A stretch of 64,000 nucleotides of DNA from the NCBI GenBank assembly GCA_026168455.1, contig CM047426.1:60073396-60137395 (forward strand). Direction: 5' to 3'. Shown one piece after another: positions 31,774 through 43,618 of this stretch. The DNA comes from Theocolax elegans. Taxonomy: Eukaryota > Arthropoda > Insecta > Hymenoptera > Cerocephalidae. Below the pieces are notes generated by a model that was not told the DNA's origin, searched no databases, and saw only the letters and a program-made list of their open reading frames with translations. The stretch's first letter is position 1, and each line of letters begins with the position of its first letter. Position numbers and translations under genes: made by a program.

Positions 31774-32664
31774 TGTGACGGAAATCGTCACACAATCTAT
31801 TCACGACGAATAGAATATTTAAAATCCTGTTAAATGTAAGTCGTCGGAGCCTTTGGTATGTCAAGGCCAACCGACGACATTTGTTTACAGAATCAAGTGT
31901 ACAATTACGCGCGCAATAGTACGTAGGGATGAGAGCGCGAGAGTGTGTGTGTGTTTCCCACTCTCATCCCTTTTTCGAAAATTAGGCGATTGCCTAATTA
32001 GTACGTCCCGATCCGCCGCTCGAGGCGGACAAAACTAAACCGGTACCGATCGAGAGAGTTTTTCTTTGGCTAAGGCGCGTGAGGCGTAAATAAAGCCATC
32101 GGTTAGCCGGACTATCCTCGTGAGTGAGCAGCGAGTGATTTGGGTGAGTGTGAACAAGGACGGGAAGTGTTGGTGTGAGTGCGGACGCGGATCACGAGGC
32201 ACTCGCCGCGGCACAGGGCCGCCTTCCACCACCGCAGCCGACGTCGTCCTCCGTTGCCCAGGAGGACAAAAAGGGACACGGATCGGCTGGGCCATCGACG
32301 GGGCGCACCCCCGTTAGTCATCTTATATTACCGCGCGTTCCCCCCTTACCCGAGTGTATGTGTGTGTGTACATCGAGAGTGTGTTCGGGTACGCCGGTAC
32401 CCGAATAGCGGAGATCAGGAAGGAGTCAACCGCAGGCGAGGATCTTGATCCGGTTGGTTCCCGATACTTCCGCCCGCGCGAAAGAACATTGTCGCGGCAC
32501 ACGGCCTGGATGGCCAATTGTTGATTAAATTAAAATAAATGTTTTATTTTATTTTATCTTAATTGAGAGTGTTTATTTTATTCTCCCCGCTCCCGCCGAC
32601 ATCCTTTAATTTTTATAAATCGTGTCGAGGCAAGGAGGATTGCCCGAATCCTCCATACTTGTAT
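31774..32664 (+). repeat. 5' LTR of the 11.4 kb gypsy-type element
   Basis: Matches the 3' LTR (42160-43045) at high identity from TGTGACGG to 'cgaatcctccatac'. The last ~150 bases of the 3' LTR have no match here, so the 5' LTR end was replaced or deleted. The first 19 bases form a hairpin (TGTGACG/CGTCACA). Confidence 0.85.
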
Positions 32665-34108
32665 TATATTTTTGAAATTTTTGAGTGTGAGAAAATTTTT
32701 TTTTATAACTCGTGTTAATTGTTTAGACTTCTTGCAAGTTAAACAATTAATGTTAAGTATCTTTGTGTGATTGTTCCGCAAAGATACGAGAGTTATAATA
32801 TATAATTATTTAGACTCGAGAGTGAGTTAAATAATTAAATTTTTTTTTTGCATGTATTTTAATGATCGGCATCTAACCTAATATTTTGTATTCGTCATTT
32901 GCTGTGAAATTTTAATATATGTAAAAAACTTTCTTTTCTCTGTTTGGTGTGTTTAAATTATATCTCCACACGTTTTTGCCAATTATTTAGACTTGTTTGT
33001 TAGTTAAATAATTGGTTATAATTTTTTTGGTGTGTTTGAGTAAATTAATTCGGTGTATAAATTTAATTGTTTAGACTTGTTGGCAAGTTAAATAATTAAA
33101 TTTTCATTTCCTTTTCGTTCAATTTATTTAAAAAAAGGAAATATAAATTATTTCAACTTGGTAGCAACATAAATTATTTATTTAGTCCTTTTTAGGATAA
33201 AATAAATATATTTCGCTGAAAAAAGATTGTCGTTTGGGACGACAATTAGTGAAATAATTATTTTGTTGCAAACCATACGGGATTTACAACATTTCATAAA
33301 TATCCCTACTGTTGGAGTAATTTAATTAAATTTGTGTTTGTAGAGTAGTGTAAATTATAAAGGAAATTTTTTTTTGTTGTTTTGGGCTTGGAAAAGCAAA
33401 ATAATAAATAGTGTCTTGGTGTGTGTGAATCACAAGACACTGTATTTATTTTTATATTTATTTTTAAATTAATTATTTAGGCTCGTTAGTGAGATAAATA
33501 ATTTAATTTTTCTTTGTCTTTTCTTCCTTTATAATTTGTTGTTCTGTATTTATTAATAGATTGAAACTTTAATTATTTCATTTTCCGTAACAAAATAAAT
33601 TCTTTTCGCCAGTGAGGAATCTTTTGGATTATAACTGGTGAGAGACATATTTTGGGAAATCGTTAAATTTACCATTACTGGTAAATTACCGACGATATTG
33701 AAATAATTTAAAGATTTCTTTTTGTTAATAATTAATTATTTTTGCTTGCAGAAGCAATTGTATAGAGTCTTGGTGTGTGTGAGTCACAAGACACTATTAT
33801 AAACATTAATTATTTAGACTTGTGAATAAATTAAATAATTAATTTTAATTTGGTACAAGTGTTAAGTGTGTGATTTGCCACAACTTTACCCACAAAATTT
33901 AATTATTTTGTCCTTATAAGGACGAAATAAATTTCTTTTAAAGAAAATCTTTTGGATTTTGATTAAGTGAATTAATTTTGTTGGTACACTAGTTGGTGCA
34001 TTTTTACAATTTATTGTAATTAAGCCGACACCAAATTTTTTTTTTACTCGTTGGGAGTAATAATTATTTTATTGTGGTGAGTCCAATAAAATAATTTCCA
34101 ATTGAAAA
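32665..34108 (+). promoter_or_regulatory. Untranslated leader with an array of stem-loops
   Basis: About 1.44 kb of AT-rich non-coding sequence between LTR and gag. At least six hairpins share the design aattattta-[gactTG...]-taaataatt, at about 32715-32750, 32803-32837, 32979-33016, 33063-33099, 33467-33510 and 33806-33843. Two more share a GTGTCTTG/CAAGACAC-type stem at 33410-33441 and 33764-33795. Several other weak hairpins lie between. Such repeated structure could serve packaging or internal initiation; that is inference. Confidence 0.7.
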
Positions 34109-36697
34109 TTGGATACTTCCGAAGTATTTGAAACACTAGGGATTTCATCTGAAATCCAGGTTGAGAGTACTTCTCCCGACGTAACACGTCGGCTGCTGCT
34201 GGTCAAAAAAATAATGGCCAGCAGCTATGAAGCCCGAAAGGCCCAGCCTATGCGTGAATCACGCATAGCTAGGGATATTCGTCGGGAAACGAAGAAGCTT
34301 CCGATTGAGGCAGTGTATGCCCAATTGGAGCATCTAAGTTTAAACGCAAATGACGAAGAGGCGGAGTGCCGCGAACGCCTTTTGCGTCACCGGATAAGAT
34401 GTGTAGACATTAATCTGGAAATACCATGGTTCCCTGAATACGATGAGAATGTAAGGGCAGAGCCTGCACATAAACCTCTAGTATGTCAGGAACTATGGGA
34501 AATTAGGAAACCTCGTTCCAGGAAAGGGAGTGTAGTTCCATCAGGAACGGAAGTTTCCTGCGAGTCCGAAATGTCGGATCGCGAAAGGGTTGCTAGTGAC
34601 AGAGCACCTATCCCTGAAGAAGATGGAGCTCTGTCACCAAGTGGTCTGTCTAGAAACTCGCCAATGAGTACTGCACAAAGCCCGAGGTTGGCATCAACAG
34701 GTGCTATACCTAAACGGTTTGGTGAGGTACTGGGAGCAAACATGACCACGACTGCAATCCCTTATGTTCCTGTTTCGGTGGCTGCAACTTCGTGCACAAC
34801 CACTACGTCGACGGTTACGACCGTGACGACTGCTCAACTCGGAGGTTTTTATGCACCCGCACATTACCTCCCAATTGAAGAGCAGAGAAACAGCGAACAT
34901 CTTGGCACTAGAGAGAGTGAAGTGCCAACACAACATTTTGGCTTGGGTTCGCAGACGGAAGCCGACCGTCGTACGTCACGAGGATACACCTCTAGACAAT
35001 ACGACAACAGGCAACCCGAGGCTAATACAACCGAACGCCAATTTGTTGATGATAGGAATGGATATGACCTTCCTAATGACGTCAGTGTTCAATCTTACGA
35101 AAAACCGAGATTTGAACAGATACGTCGTGAGACCTCTTCTAAGACTTGTGAAGGACAAGATAGAAGAGAGAGGCGTGAGTACACGACTCCAAACAGAAAT
35201 TCACGACACCATCGTTCTGTGAGTAGAGCCTCAAGCAACGATGAACGTCGTGAAAGCTGTATGGAGAGACGTACTCATAAACGTCAGTCCAGCCGTAAAC
35301 TCGACGACTGAGCACAGCCGGAAATTCCGGAGCAAGGTCACAGAGAGAGGTCAGACAGACGTAGAGAAACGCCTCGAGAGAGACGTGCGGTGGCCACTTG
35401 CGATCAGAGTACTCAGACGGATTCGTCCGATGGATATCAGTCTGATCGCGAATCTGCTCGTAGGAGATCCGATTCTCGTAGGGCGGCTGAAGGCCGACAA
35501 GAGAATAGGAATCTTTCTACCAGTAGGCGTAGGAGTTCCCGGACGGATAATAGAGATGACCGTCGGGAAAGAGAGTCCTACGAAGCCAGGTCAAGGTATC
35601 GTGAAGACGATAACCGAACGCACGATCGGACAGGGTGCGCACGAGAGCTGCGTATCTGGAACATGTCCTTTGATGGTGAGACCAAAAAGGACGCGGAAGA
35701 GTTTCTGAACCATTTGCACGATTTCAGAAATGACAACGAGTTCTCAGATCGCAGGATGTTTAGTGCCCTGCCCAATGTGTTCTCAAAATCAGCACTGTTC
35801 TGGTATAGAACAGTTCAGCCATCTCTTCGAGATTGGCGTGATTTTGAGATCCAGTTCCTAAATGAGTATGGCCGTATAATAAATGACGAAGATTTACTCA
35901 TGGAACTTCGATCAAGAACACAAAATGAGGGAGAAAAAGCTACGACGTGCTTGAATTGTTTCAAAGCGATCGTAAATAAGTTTAAATGTCCTTCCTCATT
36001 AGAACAACAGGTGAAGATGGCCTACTCGCAGATGAGGCCAGACTACCGTAGGTACATTCCAGTACGACAAATCAGGAATTTCTCTGATTTGACAAGCTAC
36101 GGTAAAGAGTACGAGCAGCATTTAACATGGGTCACGAAATTCTCCAGTTCCAGCGTTAAGCGCGAGAAGCTCGTACCAGAAGCTTTCCCGAAACAGAGTG
36201 GTGGAGCACGAGTTTCGGGCAAAGTGGCGACTGTTACCGAAAAGAGTAAGGATGAGTCTTCGCATTCGGATAAACAGTCGTCTAAGAAAACTAGTAAGAA
36301 GAAGAGCAAGAAAAGTGCGAAAAACTCGCCAAACTCTTCTTCGAGCGAATACGAAGCAGCCGCTGTGTACGGTACTTCAAACGTCGCGAATAGTTTTCAG
36401 AAACGATACGGCAAGTCGAATAATGGAGTGAGTGCCCACAAATCGAAATTCGTATCGCACGTGCCTGTTTCTCAACAGTCACCTGGGCACAAAAACAGAG
36501 TGGTGGGCAAAGAGAAAGACGTGTTTTTGACGAATTCCAACTGCCCCAGCAAAACGTTTTTGTCCCCACAATTATGGCACAAACCTGGTGAGGTATTGCA
36601 ACCCACAGGCGACGGCAGTAAACCCAACGAACTGAGCCCAACTTTGTCGGCGTGGGGCACCCGAGCTGCCCCGGGCGCCCTGCACTGCAGTAAGTAA
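34109..36697 (+). pseudogene. gag of the 11.4 kb gypsy-type element (one in-frame stop)
   Basis: The frame opens at 34106. The first ATG is at 34214 (aaataATGG), codon 36 of the open frame; a start at TTG 34109 is unlikely. It runs to a TGA at 35309-35311 and continues open in the same frame to 36697. The first part is Ser/Arg-rich. From ~35645, 'LRIWNMSFDGETKKDAEEFL', 'SALFWYRTVQPSLRDWRDFE' and 'FLNEYGRIINDEDLLMELRS' form the Retrotrans_gag-type capsid domain. A basic tail follows. This copy then loses the zinc knuckles by a deletion near 36655, where it rejoins the duplicate. Confidence 0.82.
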
Positions 36698-37980
36698 ACC
36701 GCATGGTTTACAAGGGCAAGAGTTTAAGGTTGGAGAACCCTCTAAACTCTTTAAGAAGTCTAGCAAATCATTTGCTGACTTCTCTAAAGTCCTTAACGGA
36801 GATCAAATTCCCTCTCAGACCGAAGTTGGTGTTGAAAGTAAGTCTGAGTGTAAGGATCCTAAACGTTCTGGGGATTCGACAGATGGAAAAGTTCTTAGAA
36901 CACAACCTGTCAATCCCACCCGAGCTTTGCAAGGTAAAACAGAACAAGGAACCTTATTAGAACAACAGGTGAAGATGGCCTACTCGCAGATGAGGCCAGA
37001 TTACCGTAGGTACATACCAGTACGACAAATCAGGAATTTCTCTGATTTGACAAGCTACGGTAAAGAGTACGAGCAGCATTTAACATGGGACACGAAATTT
37101 TCCAGTTCCAACGTTAAGCGAGAAGCTCGTACCAGAAGCTTTTCCGAAACAGAGCGAATACGAAGCAGCCGCTGTGTACGGTAGCTTCAAACGTCGCGAT
37201 AGTTTCAGAAACGATACGGCAAGTCGAATAATGGAGTGAGTGCCACAAATCGAAATTCGTATCGGGCACCGTGGCCTGTTTTTCTAACAGGTCCACCTGG
37301 GCACACAAAAACAGAGATTGGCAAAGAGAAGACGTGTTTTGACGAATTCTCAACTGCCCCAGCAAAACGTTTTTGTCCCACAAATGCACAAAAACCTGGT
37401 GAGGTATGTGCAACCACAGGCGACGGCAGTAAACCAACGAACCTGAGCACCAACTTTGTCGGCGTGTGTGTTTCACATGCCAAAAAAGTCGGTCATAGGT
37501 CGTCGGATTGCCCGAGCCGAACATGCTACCGATGCGGAAACATTGGGCACTCCGCTGAGCAGTGCTCTACCGAATTGGTAGCAAAGGAGTGCCAGCTGTG
37601 TGGAACTAGTGGCGTTACACTCCAAACATGTCCTAACTGCGTCAGATTTCTCCAAAACGTGGGAAACCTGAACGCAGGGCACCCGAGCTGCCCCGGGCGC
37701 CCTGCACTGCAGTAAGTAATCCGCATGGTTTACAAGGGCAAGAGTTTAAGGTTGGAGAACCCTCTAAACTCTTTAAGAAGTCCAGCAAATCATTTGCTGA
37801 CTTCTCTAAAGTCCTTAACGGAGATCAAATTCCCTCTCAGACCGAAGTTGGTGTTGAAAGTAAGTCTGAGTGTAAGGATCCTAAACGTTCTGGGGATTCG
37901 ACAGATGGAAAAGTTCTTAGAACACAACCTGTCAATCCCACCCGAGCTTTGCAAGGTGAAACAGAACAAGGAACCTTATT
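36000..37980 (+). repeat. Tandem duplication inside gag
   Basis: 36000-36959 and 36960-37980 are two copies of one segment: both start 'gaacaacaggtgaagatggc' and both contain 'gccctgcactgcagtaagta' followed by the same 275 bases. The first copy lacks the zinc-knuckle part (counterpart of ~37470-37675) and the second lacks ~150 bases after the capsid domain. Many differences are single-base or homopolymer indels. Confidence 0.85.
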
Positions 37981-38329
37981 AGACCAACAAAAGCGTGAGG
38001 CTAAAGATTGGTCTAAGACACTCCAAAGGCAAATATACTCTGATAGCAGAGATATTATTGGTGAAGAAAGCGTAAAGAGATCGTTATCTCAGCCGCTTAG
38101 CACCATCGGAGTGAACGAACTTGGTTGTTGCTCATCGTCACCCCGTTGTGACACACCTAGTAAAGAGGACAAGAAGCCCTTGGTGGAGAAGGAAATTGTT
38201 CTCAACAACAAGCCCTTGGTGGAGAAGGTAGTTGTCGATGGTGTGCATAACATGAACCGTACAAACTCGTTGCCGAGAAATACAGTTCTGGGGGGGGGGC
38301 AGATGCCGTACCAAGTACGTCTAAAATGA
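37236..38329 (+). pseudogene. gag nucleocapsid and gag-pol linker (second copy)
   Basis: 37490-37665 encodes 'SSDCPSRTCYRCGNIGHSAE' and onward: a perfect CX2CX4HX4C knuckle (CYRCGNIGHSAEQC) and a CxxC...CxxC tail (CQLCGTS, CPNC). One more knuckle lies upstream, broken by one extra A in a run at ~37483. After a stop at 37715 the linker 'GQEFKVGEPSKLFKKSSKSF' is read in another frame, then 'DWSKTLQRQIYSDSRDIIGE' up to 38329. A run of about ten G at 38289-38298 breaks the frame just before the protease. Confidence 0.75.
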
Positions 38330-40107
38330 CGCACACGGCATCGACTCCTAACGACGATAGTCAAACCGATCAGATAATTGCTGGAATTCAATCGGATAAC
38401 CGGCTATTCTTTTTGGTACGACTCGGTGGAAAGGACTTTAAAGCACTTTTCGATCCTGGCGCCATGGTCTCTCTTGTACGATCAGATGTTGTCGAACAGT
38501 ACAAGTTTAAATGGAGACCTGTCAAGGTTATCGTGAAAGGTGTGGCTGGACCAGCACTCAAAGTCCTTGGCCTAATCGACATTCTGTTCTGTGTAGAAGG
38601 CCTTGATGGCCATATCCAACTGAGAATTGTAGAGAATATTGAGCATTCCATCATTCTCGGTATGGATTTTCTACAACATTGGAATATGGAAGTCAAATTA
38701 GGCGAAGCTATTTGGCGTATTGGCGAGAGTGATCCGAGACGCTTCGTCAGAGATACAGCTCATGACATCGATTCGAGGATTTCCGCTGAATGTGCTGGTA
38801 TAATTGAGATACAGGACGACCAGCGGAATCAAGTCAAAGAGTTAGTTGAAAGCCTACTCTTGCCCTCGGGAGACGTCCACGGCTTTACGACGTTAACGGA
38901 GCACCACATAGAGGTTGAACCTGGTGCAAGACCGGTTCGTCATAAGCCAAGACGTATGTCTCCCAAGGTCCTCGAATTTGCCCAGAGTGAGGTCAAAAAG
39001 ATGTTTGACAAGGGCATTATCGAACCGAGTGCGAGTGATTGGTCAGCTGCTCCGGTCATCGTCCGCAAGGACGAAGGAAGTTATCGCTTCTGTATCGATT
39101 TTCGAGACCTTAATGCAGTTACAAAACGTGATTCTTATCCAATTCCTAATATGGATACCATATTGGATAAGCTGCATAATGCAAGGTACATATCGAAAAT
39201 TGATCTTAAGAAAGCGTACTTTCAAATATTAATGGCCGAGGCGAGCCGGCATTATACTGCATTTGCTGTACCAGGGTCGGGGCTGTGGCAGTTCACGAGA
39301 ATGCCTTTTGGCCTCATGAATGCTCCTATGACCTTTGCACGGCTTATAGATGCAATTTTCGGGCCTAAGGTGGAACCTCATGTGTTTGGTTATCTAGACG
39401 ACTTGATCGTCATTACCGAAACTTTTGAGAACCATCTAAAATGGCTCGAATACGTGCTAAGGACGTTGAATGACGCTGGACTCGAAGTGAATCGAGAGAA
39501 GTGTGAGTTTTGTTGCTCCAGCGTAACGTTCCTTGGGTACAAATTGGACGCGGACGGCTTGAGGCCTGACGAGGAACGAGACGATCCAGTCCTTAATTAC
39601 CCTACTCCTCGTAATGTCAAACAGCTGAGATCCTTCCTCGGGATGGTAGGCTGGTACTCTCGATTCATTAATCGAGAAGCTGACATTAAAGCTCCCCTTA
39701 CCAAGTTGCTGCGTAAAGACCAGGCTTGGGATTGGGGCGTGGAGCAGGAGGAGGCGTTCTGTCAGCTTAGAGTTGCGTTAGCTGAAGCGCCTGTACTAGC
39801 CCGTCCAGACTTTTCTAAGCCATTTACCGTCCAAAGTGACGCTAGTGACTTAGCAATAGGTGCGGTGTTGACGCAACTGGACGACGAGGGTTTCGAGCAT
39901 CCGATTGTCTACGTCAGCCGATTATTAAATCGCGCTGAACGTAATTACATGACAACGGAAAAAGAATGGGCTATTAAGAGATTGAGACCATACATTGAGG
40001 CCTATCGATTCACGGCTGTGACCGACCATAGTGCTCTCAAATGGCTCAAAAATCTCAGAGAGCCGTCGGGTAGGTTGGCCCGATGGATACTTGAAATGCA
40101 GCAATGA
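38326..40107 (+). pseudogene. Protease, reverse transcriptase and RNase H of the 11.4 kb element
   Basis: 593 codons. Protease: 'FKALFDPGAMVSLV' near residue 45, with D-P-G in place of the usual D-T/S-G. RT: 'GIIEPSASDWSAAPVIVRKD', 'FCIDFRDLNAVTKRDSYPIP', 'RMPFGLMNAPMTFARLID' and the catalytic 'FGYLDDLIVI' (39384-39413). RNase H: 'VQSDASDLAIGAVLTQ', 'MTTEKEWAIKRLRPYIEAYR' and 'TDHSALKWLKNL'. About five residues usually found between E-K-E and W-A-I are missing. A TGA at 40105 ends the frame where related elements have Trp. The frame is otherwise open and the RT site intact, so decay is recent. Confidence 0.9.
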
Positions 40108-40767
40108 GACTTTGAAATAGTGCATAAGAAAGGAGCCTTGCACTATGTCCCGGACGCGCTTTCTCGTGCCGTCAACCCAGACCCCGACGAAGAAGAGATT
40201 GCCTCGTTCGAAGTAATTACAGACCCATGGTACATTGCTAGATTAAACGATGTACGCTCATGCCCTCAGAAATTTCCGGAGTGGAAAATTGAGGATGATA
40301 TGCTATATCGTTTTACAAGTGATAAACTCTTGGACTCTGTAACAGAACGAGAGGAAGGCTGGCGTCGTGTGCTACCCTTAGAGCAGAGGAACCGAGTTCT
40401 TGTAGATTCTCATTTCCACCCAGCTATGGGTCACATGGGAATTGAAAATACTTACGAACGCGTTGCAAGAGATTAATATTGGCCAGGTATCTACCATGAT
40501 AGCCACCAATTTGTCTTACGGTGTCTAATATGTCAGAACTATAAGACCTCTCAAGCAGGTCCTCAAGGCTTATGATTTAAATTGCCGTACACGTACCTAA
40601 GGTGCGTAAAGCATGTCTGCTGAACTGGCACCAAAGTATGACAGACCCTTTGAAGTTCAAGAAGTACTATCTCCACTAGTTCTGAGACTAGAAGAGTCTA
40701 GTCGGAAACGGACCGAGGTACACATATCCGATGTGAAGAGATATGTACCACCTCGGGTTGCCATGTG
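40108..40767 (+). pseudogene. Integrase remnant, first copy (HHCC and C-terminal module, core deleted)
   Basis: The translation 'DFEIVHKKGALHYVPDALSR' continues RNase H. 'SHFHPAMGHMGIENTYERVA' and 'FVLRCLICQNYKTSQ' give the zinc-binding H-H-C-C, interrupted by a TAA at ~40474. At ~40575-40615 the sequence jumps to 'AELAPKYDRPFEVQEVL' and 'EVHISDVKRYVPPRVAM', the C-terminal module ending at 40768. The whole DDE core is missing. It cannot integrate by itself. Confidence 0.82.
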
Positions 40768-40985
40768 AAGCGGTAGGAAAAACGTATCGGCGTACGTGAG
40801 AACAGTCAGTGAAGGCTAGGCCTGGTGACTGTATGCACGTCAATATCATCCGAAGCACGAAGAATCATTCAAGCAGCCTCCAATTGAAGGAACGAAGAAA
40901 AGCGTACAGCGCGCAGTCGTGGATAGATTGTGCCTTTCTTTCGACTCGGCCTTCCCGAGGGAAGTGGAGTCTAGGGGGGGGGCTT

Positions 40986-41175
40986 TGTGACGGAAATCGT
41001 CACACAATCTATTCACGACGAATAGAATATTTAAAATCCTGTTAAATGTAAGTCGTCGGAGCCTTGGTATGTCAAGGCCAACCGACGACATTTGTTTACA
41101 GAATCAAGTGTACAATTACGCGCGCAATAGTACGTAGGGATGAGAGCGCGAGAGTGTGTGTGTGTTTCCCACTCC
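40986..41175 (+). repeat. Internal LTR fragment
   Basis: The first ~190 bases of the LTR (TGTGACGG... to 'gtgtgtgtgtttcccactc') follow a purine/G-run tract. It then breaks into the second copy of the RNase H end. It marks the join of the 1.17 kb tandem duplication. Confidence 0.85.
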
Positions 41176-42159
41176 TCGATTCACGGCTGTGACCGACCAT
41201 AGTGCTCTCAAATGGCTCAAAAATCTCAGAGAGGCCGTCGGGTAGGTTGGCCCGATGGATACTTGAAATGCAGGCAATGAGACTTTGAAATAGTGCATAA
41301 GAAAGGAGCCTTTGCACTATGTCCGGACGCGCTTTCTCGTGCCGTCAAACCAGACCCCGACGAAGAAGAGATTGCCTCGTTCGAAGTAATTACAGGACCC
41401 ATGGTACATTGCTAGATTAAACGATGTACGCTCATGCCCTCAGAAATTTCCGGAGTGGAAAATTGAGGATGATATGCTATATCGTTTTACAAGTGATAAA
41501 CTCTTGGACTCTGTAACAGAACGAGAGGAAGGCTGGCGTCGTGTGCTACCCTTAGAGCAGAGGAACCGAGTTCTTGTAGATTCTCATTTCCACCCAGCTA
41601 TGGGTCACATGGGAATTGAAAATACTTACGAACGCGTTGCAAGAGATTAATATTGGCCAGGTATCTACCATGATAGCCACCAATTTGTCTTACGGTGTCT
41701 AATATGTCAGAACTATAAGACCTCTCAAGCAGGTCCTCAAGGCTTATGATTTAAATTGCCGTACACGTACCTAAGGTGCGTAAAGCATGTCTGCTGAACT
41801 GGCACCAAAGTATGACAGACCCTTTGAAGTTCAAGAAGTACTATCTCCACTAGTTCTGAGACTAGAAGAGTCTAGTCGGAAACGGACCGAGGTACACATA
41901 TCCGATGTGAAGAGATATGTACCACCTCGGGTTGCCATGTGAAGCGGTAGGAAAAACGTATCGGCGTACGTGAGAACAGTCAGTGAAGGCTAGGCCTGGT
42001 GACTGTATGCACGTCAATATCATCCGAAGCACGAAGAATCATTCAAGCAGCCTCCAATTGAAGGAACGAAGAAAAGCGTACAGCGCGCAGTCGTGGATAG
42101 ATTGTGCCTTTCTTTCGACTCGGCCTTCCCGAGGGAAGTGGAGTCTAGGGGGGGGGCTT
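41176..42159 (+). repeat. Second copy of the RNase H-integrase-3' end segment
   Basis: Repeats 40005-40985 at an offset of about 1,171-1,174 bases, including the TAA in the HHCC region and the same core deletion. Both events therefore predate the duplication. Small differences (extra g at ~41232, 41274, 41395) are single-base indels. Confidence 0.88.
42129..42159 (+). promoter_or_regulatory. Polypurine tract before the 3' LTR
   Basis: GAGGGAAGTGGAG, tct, then A and ten G directly before 'cttt' and the LTR start. The same tract precedes the LTR fragment at 40986. Confidence 0.6.
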
Positions 42160-43196
42160 TGTGACGGAAATCGTCACACAATCTATTCACGACGAATAGA
42201 ATATTTAAAATCCTGTTAAATGTAAGTCGTCGGAGCCTTTGGTATGTCAAGGCCAACCGACGACATTTGTTTACAGAATCAAGTGTACAATTACGCGCGC
42301 AATAGTACGTAGGGATGAGAGCGCGAGAGTGTGTGTGTGTTTCCCACTCTCATCCCTTTTTCGAAAATTAGGCGATTGCCTAATTAGTACGTCCCGATCC
42401 GCCGCTCGAGGCGGACAAAACTAAACCGGTACCGATCGAGAGAGTGTTTCTTTGGCTAAGGCGCGTGAGGCGTAAATAAAGCCATCGGTTACCCGGACTA
42501 TCCTCGTGAGTGAGCCACGAGTGATTTGGGTGAGTGTGAACAAGGACGGGAAGTGTTGGTGTGAGTGCTGACGCGGATCGCGAGGCACTCGCCGCAGCAC
42601 AGGGCCGCCTTCCACCACCGCAGCCGACGTCGTCCTCCGTTGCCCAGGAGGACAAAAAGGGACACGGATCGGCTGGGCCATCCACGGGGCGCACCCCGGT
42701 AAGTCATCTTATATTACCGCGCGTTCCCCCCCTTACCCGAGTGTATGTGCGTGTGTACATCGGGAGTGTGTTCGGGTACGCCGGTACCCGAATAGCGGAG
42801 ATCAGGAAGGAGTCAACCGCAGGCGAGGATCTCGATCCGGTTGGCTCCCGATACTTCCGCCCGCGTGAAAGAACATTGTCGCGGCACGCGGCCTGGATGG
42901 CCAATTGTTGATTAAGTTAAAATAAATGTTTTATTTTATTTTATCTTAATTGAGAGTGTTTATTTTATTCTCCCCGCTCCCGCCGACATCCTTTAATTTT
43001 TATAAATCGTGTCGAGGCAAGGAGGATCGCCCGAATCCTCCATACCGTACGTCCCAGCGAACTCGCGTTTCTGGCGACAGCCCGCAGTTCGGATAAATTA
43101 AATAATTGTGTGCGCGGTATTGGGCAACGCGGCCCAACGGTTAATTTAATTATTAAAAATAATTAATTCGATCGGGTACGCGAATACCACGTCACA
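42160..43196 (+). repeat. 3' LTR of the 11.4 kb gypsy-type element, 1,037 bp
   Basis: Starts TGTGACGG and ends CGTCACA, followed by the AATA target duplication. 42160-43045 matches the 5' LTR. 43046-43196 is present only here and contains 'ctggcgacagcccgcag', which looks like a primer-binding or leader-type sequence. The terminal part may therefore be recombinant. Confidence 0.82.
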
Positions 43197-43200
43197 AATA

Positions 43201-43359
43201 TTATTTACTTATATTTACTTGTGTGCGCAATTTGAATACTATAATCAATTCTTCTAAAAAGCATAAAATCTTGAACGACTTTATTTTACACTTGAATTTA
43301 TGTGATTTTATGTAATAAAAGTGTCAGATATTTTTGTGTTAAACATTTAAGTTATTTTT
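43201..43359. other. Short AT-rich stretch beyond the LTR element
   Basis: Sequence of the host inverted-repeat element between the right AATA and the right arm. 43309-43355 also pairs with 43456-43505 as a smaller hairpin. Confidence 0.5.
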
Positions 43360-43618
43360 AATTCTTATTTGTAGAATTAATTATTTTTATTGCTTTTATA
43401 TTTTTTATTATAAAATTTTTTATTGCTTTTATATTTTTTTATTATAAAATAAAAAATTGTTTAACACAAAAATATCTAACACTTCTATTACATAAATTCA
43501 ATGAATAATAATTATTTTCATAATCAATAGTGTAAAATATTTTACATTATTAATTATTAAAATAGTTATTATTTATGGAATTTATGTAATAAAATTGTTA
43601 GATACATAAAAAAAAAAA

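Larger units (their letters stand above)
31774..43196 (+). mobile_element. Gypsy-type LTR retrotransposon, 11.4 kb, non-autonomous
   Basis: The element starts TGTGACGG and ends CGTCACA, flanked by AATA at 31770-31773 and 43197-43200. Order on the plus strand: 5' LTR, 1.4 kb leader, gag with zinc knuckles, protease, RT, RNase H, integrase remnants, purine tract, 3' LTR. That order is Ty3/gypsy. A gag segment (from ~36000) and an integrase-to-LTR segment (from ~40005) are each present twice in tandem. The integrase core is deleted in both copies, and several stops interrupt pol, so it cannot move by itself. Confidence 0.88.

Noticed and set aside
32035..32517. Arg/Pro-rich frames in the LTR (both strands) as genes
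   Set aside because: They overlap each other in several frames inside an LTR and recur in the 3' LTR; GC-rich shadow frames.
34486..38696. Minus-strand frames of 60-137 codons across gag and pol
   Set aside because: Shadows of the plus-strand gag-pol coding sequence, without motifs.
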